Under the pieces are notes generated by a model, which was given only the letters and a program-made list of their open reading frames with translations, was not told the DNA's origin and did no database searches. From Muribaculaceae bacterium (GTDB taxonomy: Bacteria; Bacteroidota; Bacteroidia; Bacteroidales; Muribaculaceae), in contig JAFYCU010000226.1 in NCBI GenBank assembly GCA_017545095.1, positions 1 through 6,770 of the forward strand: a stretch of 6,770 nt of DNA, in the 5' to 3' direction. The position numbers and the translations under genes were made by a program. Of the stretch, positions 5,061 through 6,770 are shown piece by piece. Within the stretch, counting starts at the first letter, position 1. Each line of letters begins with the position of its first letter.

Positions 5061-6083
5061 ATGAAACGTTTTTATTTTTTTTCGACTCTCATTGCCGCCC
5101 TACTCACTTTGAGCCTATGTGGCTGCAATCGTGGTCAATCAGTAGCCGAGAAAGCATCGGGTAATCTTGACGACTACGAAAACACAAACGTCGATGCCAT
5201 CGAGCAAGCACGGCCCACCATCATGGTGATTCCGTCCGACAACTTGCTCAAGCGATACCAAGCCCTTCGCACCGAGCTGGTTGAGGGGCAGAATGTGACG
5301 ATGCGCGACTACAACAAATACCTGACTACAAACACCGACAACAAGGCCATCATTTCGGCCATTCAAGATGCGTTTGTACAAGCCAACTACCCATTGCAGG
5401 ACCTGGAGCAAACATTAAAGCAACTGGGCACCAGCGAAGCCACCGATCTGGCCGACGACTTGAGCAAGGACGCCAAAACCATACTGCTCACCGTTGCACA
5501 GCCCGACATCATCGTCGAGCTTGATTACAAATCTTCGATGGACATGCGCGCTCCAGTGGACAAGGCACGCAAGATGAGTTACACACTCAACGCCATCGAC
5601 GCATATACCAACCAAGTGATATCATCCACCACCACCGCCGACTTGACAGGCAGCAACACTACAGCGGTCATCAGCGAGTCGATCAAACAAGCGATGCCGA
5701 AGCTGCTATCGGAAGTCCAAAAATCGTTCAGCGACGTGCTCAAGCGCGGTCGCAACGTGACCATTCGCGTTGCCGTGGCTTCGGGGAGCAACATCAACCT
5801 GAGCGATGAGTCGATCGAAGGCTACAGCTATGCCGATTGGATCATGGACTATGTGAAGACCCACACCGTGAAGGGGGCTTATAAACTGCAACGCAACACC
5901 GACAATGAACTGTATTTCGTCAATTGCCGCATCCGATTGCTGAACGACGATGGCACGCAATACGGCGTATATGACTGGGCGCGTGAAATGTCGCAGTCAA
6001 TGAACAAGCAACTCGGTGTGAGTTGCGCCAACAAATCGCAAGGCCTCGGCGAGATACTTATCACGATTAATGGAATAAAATAG
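5061..6083 (+). CDS. Lipoprotein, DUF6175-like
   Basis: This 340-aa protein opens with a lipoprotein signal: basic KR at 2-3, a hydrophobic core (FFSTLIAALLTLSL) and a lipobox LCGC, so Cys22 is the likely lipidated residue. The mature protein contains RPTIMVIPSDNLLKR (51-65), then a helical region ending PLQDLEQTLKQL, then beta-rich segments (ILLTVAQPDIIVELDY and others), and closes with GLGEILITINGIK. The 'PTxMVxPSD' start and 'PLxDLEQTLK' segment fit DUF6175, a Bacteroidetes family of unknown function with which the length also agrees. It should sit at the outer or inner membrane facing the periplasm. The next gene, another lipoprotein, starts 8 nt after its stop codon, so the two are probably co-translated and act together. 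Confidence 0.85.
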   Translation: MKRFYFFSTLIAALLTLSLCGCNRGQSVAEKASGNLDDYENTNVDAIEQARPTIMVIPSDNLLKRYQALRTELVEGQNVTMRDYNKYLTTNTDNKAIISAIQDAFVQANYPLQDLEQTLKQLGTSEATDLADDLSKDAKTILLTVAQPDIIVELDYKSSMDMRAPVDKARKMSYTLNAIDAYTNQVISSTTTADLTGSNTTAVISESIKQAMPKLLSEVQKSFSDVLKRGRNVTIRVAVASGSNINLSDESIEGYSYADWIMDYVKTHTVKGAYKLQRNTDNELYFVNCRIRLLNDDGTQYGVYDWAREMSQSMNKQLGVSCANKSQGLGEILITINGIK

Positions 6084-6091
6084 CCATACTG

Positions 6092-6770
6092 ATGATGAAA
6101 AAGACAATACTTTTCGCAATCATTGCTATTGTTGTCGTGATGGCGGCATGCGACAACACCTCGGGGAAAAAGTATAACCCTGAGCGCCGCGAATCGTCGA
6201 TGAGCGACTCCCTGCGCAAAGAAGCCATTGAAGCCCAAAAAGCGGCCCTCAACATCGACCCCGCCGCCATGATGGACACCCGCAATGTGAAACTATCGGT
6301 ACTGCCCCCTGCCGCTACGGGCGACATCACCGAAGACATGAGCGAGCACATAGGCGTGAGAATGCTCGAGATGATTGCTGCCAATGGCATCGGAGGGTTG
6401 AACACCGTGCCGGGATTCGCGCTGACTGCCAAGATTCAATCCGGTGAAAAAAAGGCAACGGGAACTGCCCCACAGAAGATGATTGCCAACTACACCCTTA
6501 GCTATGAAGTCATCAATATGGCAACAGGCGACGTATATGCCACCGCAAGCGAGACAATCACGGGTGCGGGCAGCAGTTTTGAGCAAGCTACGCGCAACGC
6601 TATCCAGAGCATCAAGAGTACGCCGAGCGTACAGCAAATGCTTCAATTGGGCGCACAACGAATCATCGAATGGTTCGACAACAACCTTGAGTCGTTCAAT
6701 CCCGGCGGCCTGGTGGCCATAGGCACCGGCCTGGACGCCTCCATAACGAAGTCCGACGGACTCACCGGAA
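6092..6770 (+). CDS. Lipoprotein, partial (runs off the right edge)
   Basis: An open frame of 226 codons reaches the window end without a stop, so the C-terminus is missing. Two adjacent ATGs (6092 and 6095) are possible starts. From the first, a basic KK, a hydrophobic core (ILFAIIAIVVV) and a lipobox MAAC give Cys20 as the lipidated residue, with Asp next to it. After a charged linker (NPERRESSMSDSLRKEA), a folded region begins near residue 66: NVKLSVLPPAATG, EHIGVRMLEMIAANGIGGL, FALTAKI, MIANYTLSYEVINMATG, and a helix with FEQATRNAIQSIK and GAQRIIEWFDNN. The layout recalls Bacteroidetes lipoproteins or secreted proteins of unknown function with a 'GIGG...FxLTxKI...RIIE' pattern, loosely like CsgG/LpoB-type periplasmic domains. 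It follows the DUF6175-like lipoprotein by 8 nt and is likely its partner. Confidence 0.85.
   Translation, partial: MMKKTILFAIIAIVVVMAACDNTSGKKYNPERRESSMSDSLRKEAIEAQKAALNIDPAAMMDTRNVKLSVLPPAATGDITEDMSEHIGVRMLEMIAANGIGGLNTVPGFALTAKIQSGEKKATGTAPQKMIANYTLSYEVINMATGDVYATASETITGAGSSFEQATRNAIQSIKSTPSVQQMLQLGAQRIIEWFDNNLESFNPGGLVAIGTGLDASITKSDGLTG

Noticed and set aside
4804..5064. 86-codon plus-strand frame between the terminator and the lipoprotein
   Set aside because: It overlaps the lipoprotein start, has unlikely composition, and conflicts with the better 54-aa frame at 4847-5011.
1..6770. Canonical tellurite-resistance operon
   Set aside because: Only a TerB-like protein is present; no TerC, TerD, TerZ or TerA features are seen.

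Overview
The window looks like a Bacteroidales chromosome (Muribaculaceae/Prevotella-like is my guess, not demonstrated). The reasons are start codons without Shine-Dalgarno sequences but in A/T-rich contexts such as ATTATGGCA, promoter-like elements of the Bacteroidetes type (TTTG, about 19 nt, TAnnTTTG), and a DUF6175-like lipoprotein. Every convincing gene lies on the plus strand. I see no rRNA, tRNA, CRISPR array or transposase.

Layout. Positions 1-151 are a regulatory region with interlocked inverted repeats and a probable divergent promoter; its minus-strand half points out of the window to the left. Positions 152-1045 encode a 297-aa protein of a conserved hypothetical type, possibly a DNA-glycosylase-like helical protein. 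Positions 1085-4191 hold a tight co-directional cluster: a 115-aa protein with a K(I/V)DGR...FKK.FG..LRVY motif; an 84-aa very basic protein made of two near-identical repeats; a very acidic TerB-like protein; a 66-aa unknown; a membrane protein joining an unknown cytoplasmic domain to a periplasmic OmpA-type peptidoglycan-binding domain; and a DUF697-like membrane protein with an Ala/Ser-rich tail and no GTPase domain. After a 181-nt gap, 4373-4687 encodes a paralogue of the 115-aa protein. A perfect 17-bp hairpin (4710-4753) closes this block.

The last third begins with a 54-aa basic protein (4847-5011) that is easily missed because a longer spurious frame covers it. Two tandem lipoprotein genes follow: a DUF6175-like one (5061-6083) and one running off the right edge (6092 onward).

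Working hypothesis (inference): 1085-4687 is a functional module that combines a TerB-type protein, membrane proteins, a peptidoglycan anchor, a basic repeat protein and two copies of one small domain, without terC, terD or terZ. It could be an envelope-associated stress or defence assembly related to Ter systems. I know of no described system with this composition, but I could not search. The acidic TerB protein (about -27) beside the basic repeat protein (about +22), and the paralogues at both ends, are the strongest sequence-level hints that the parts act together.
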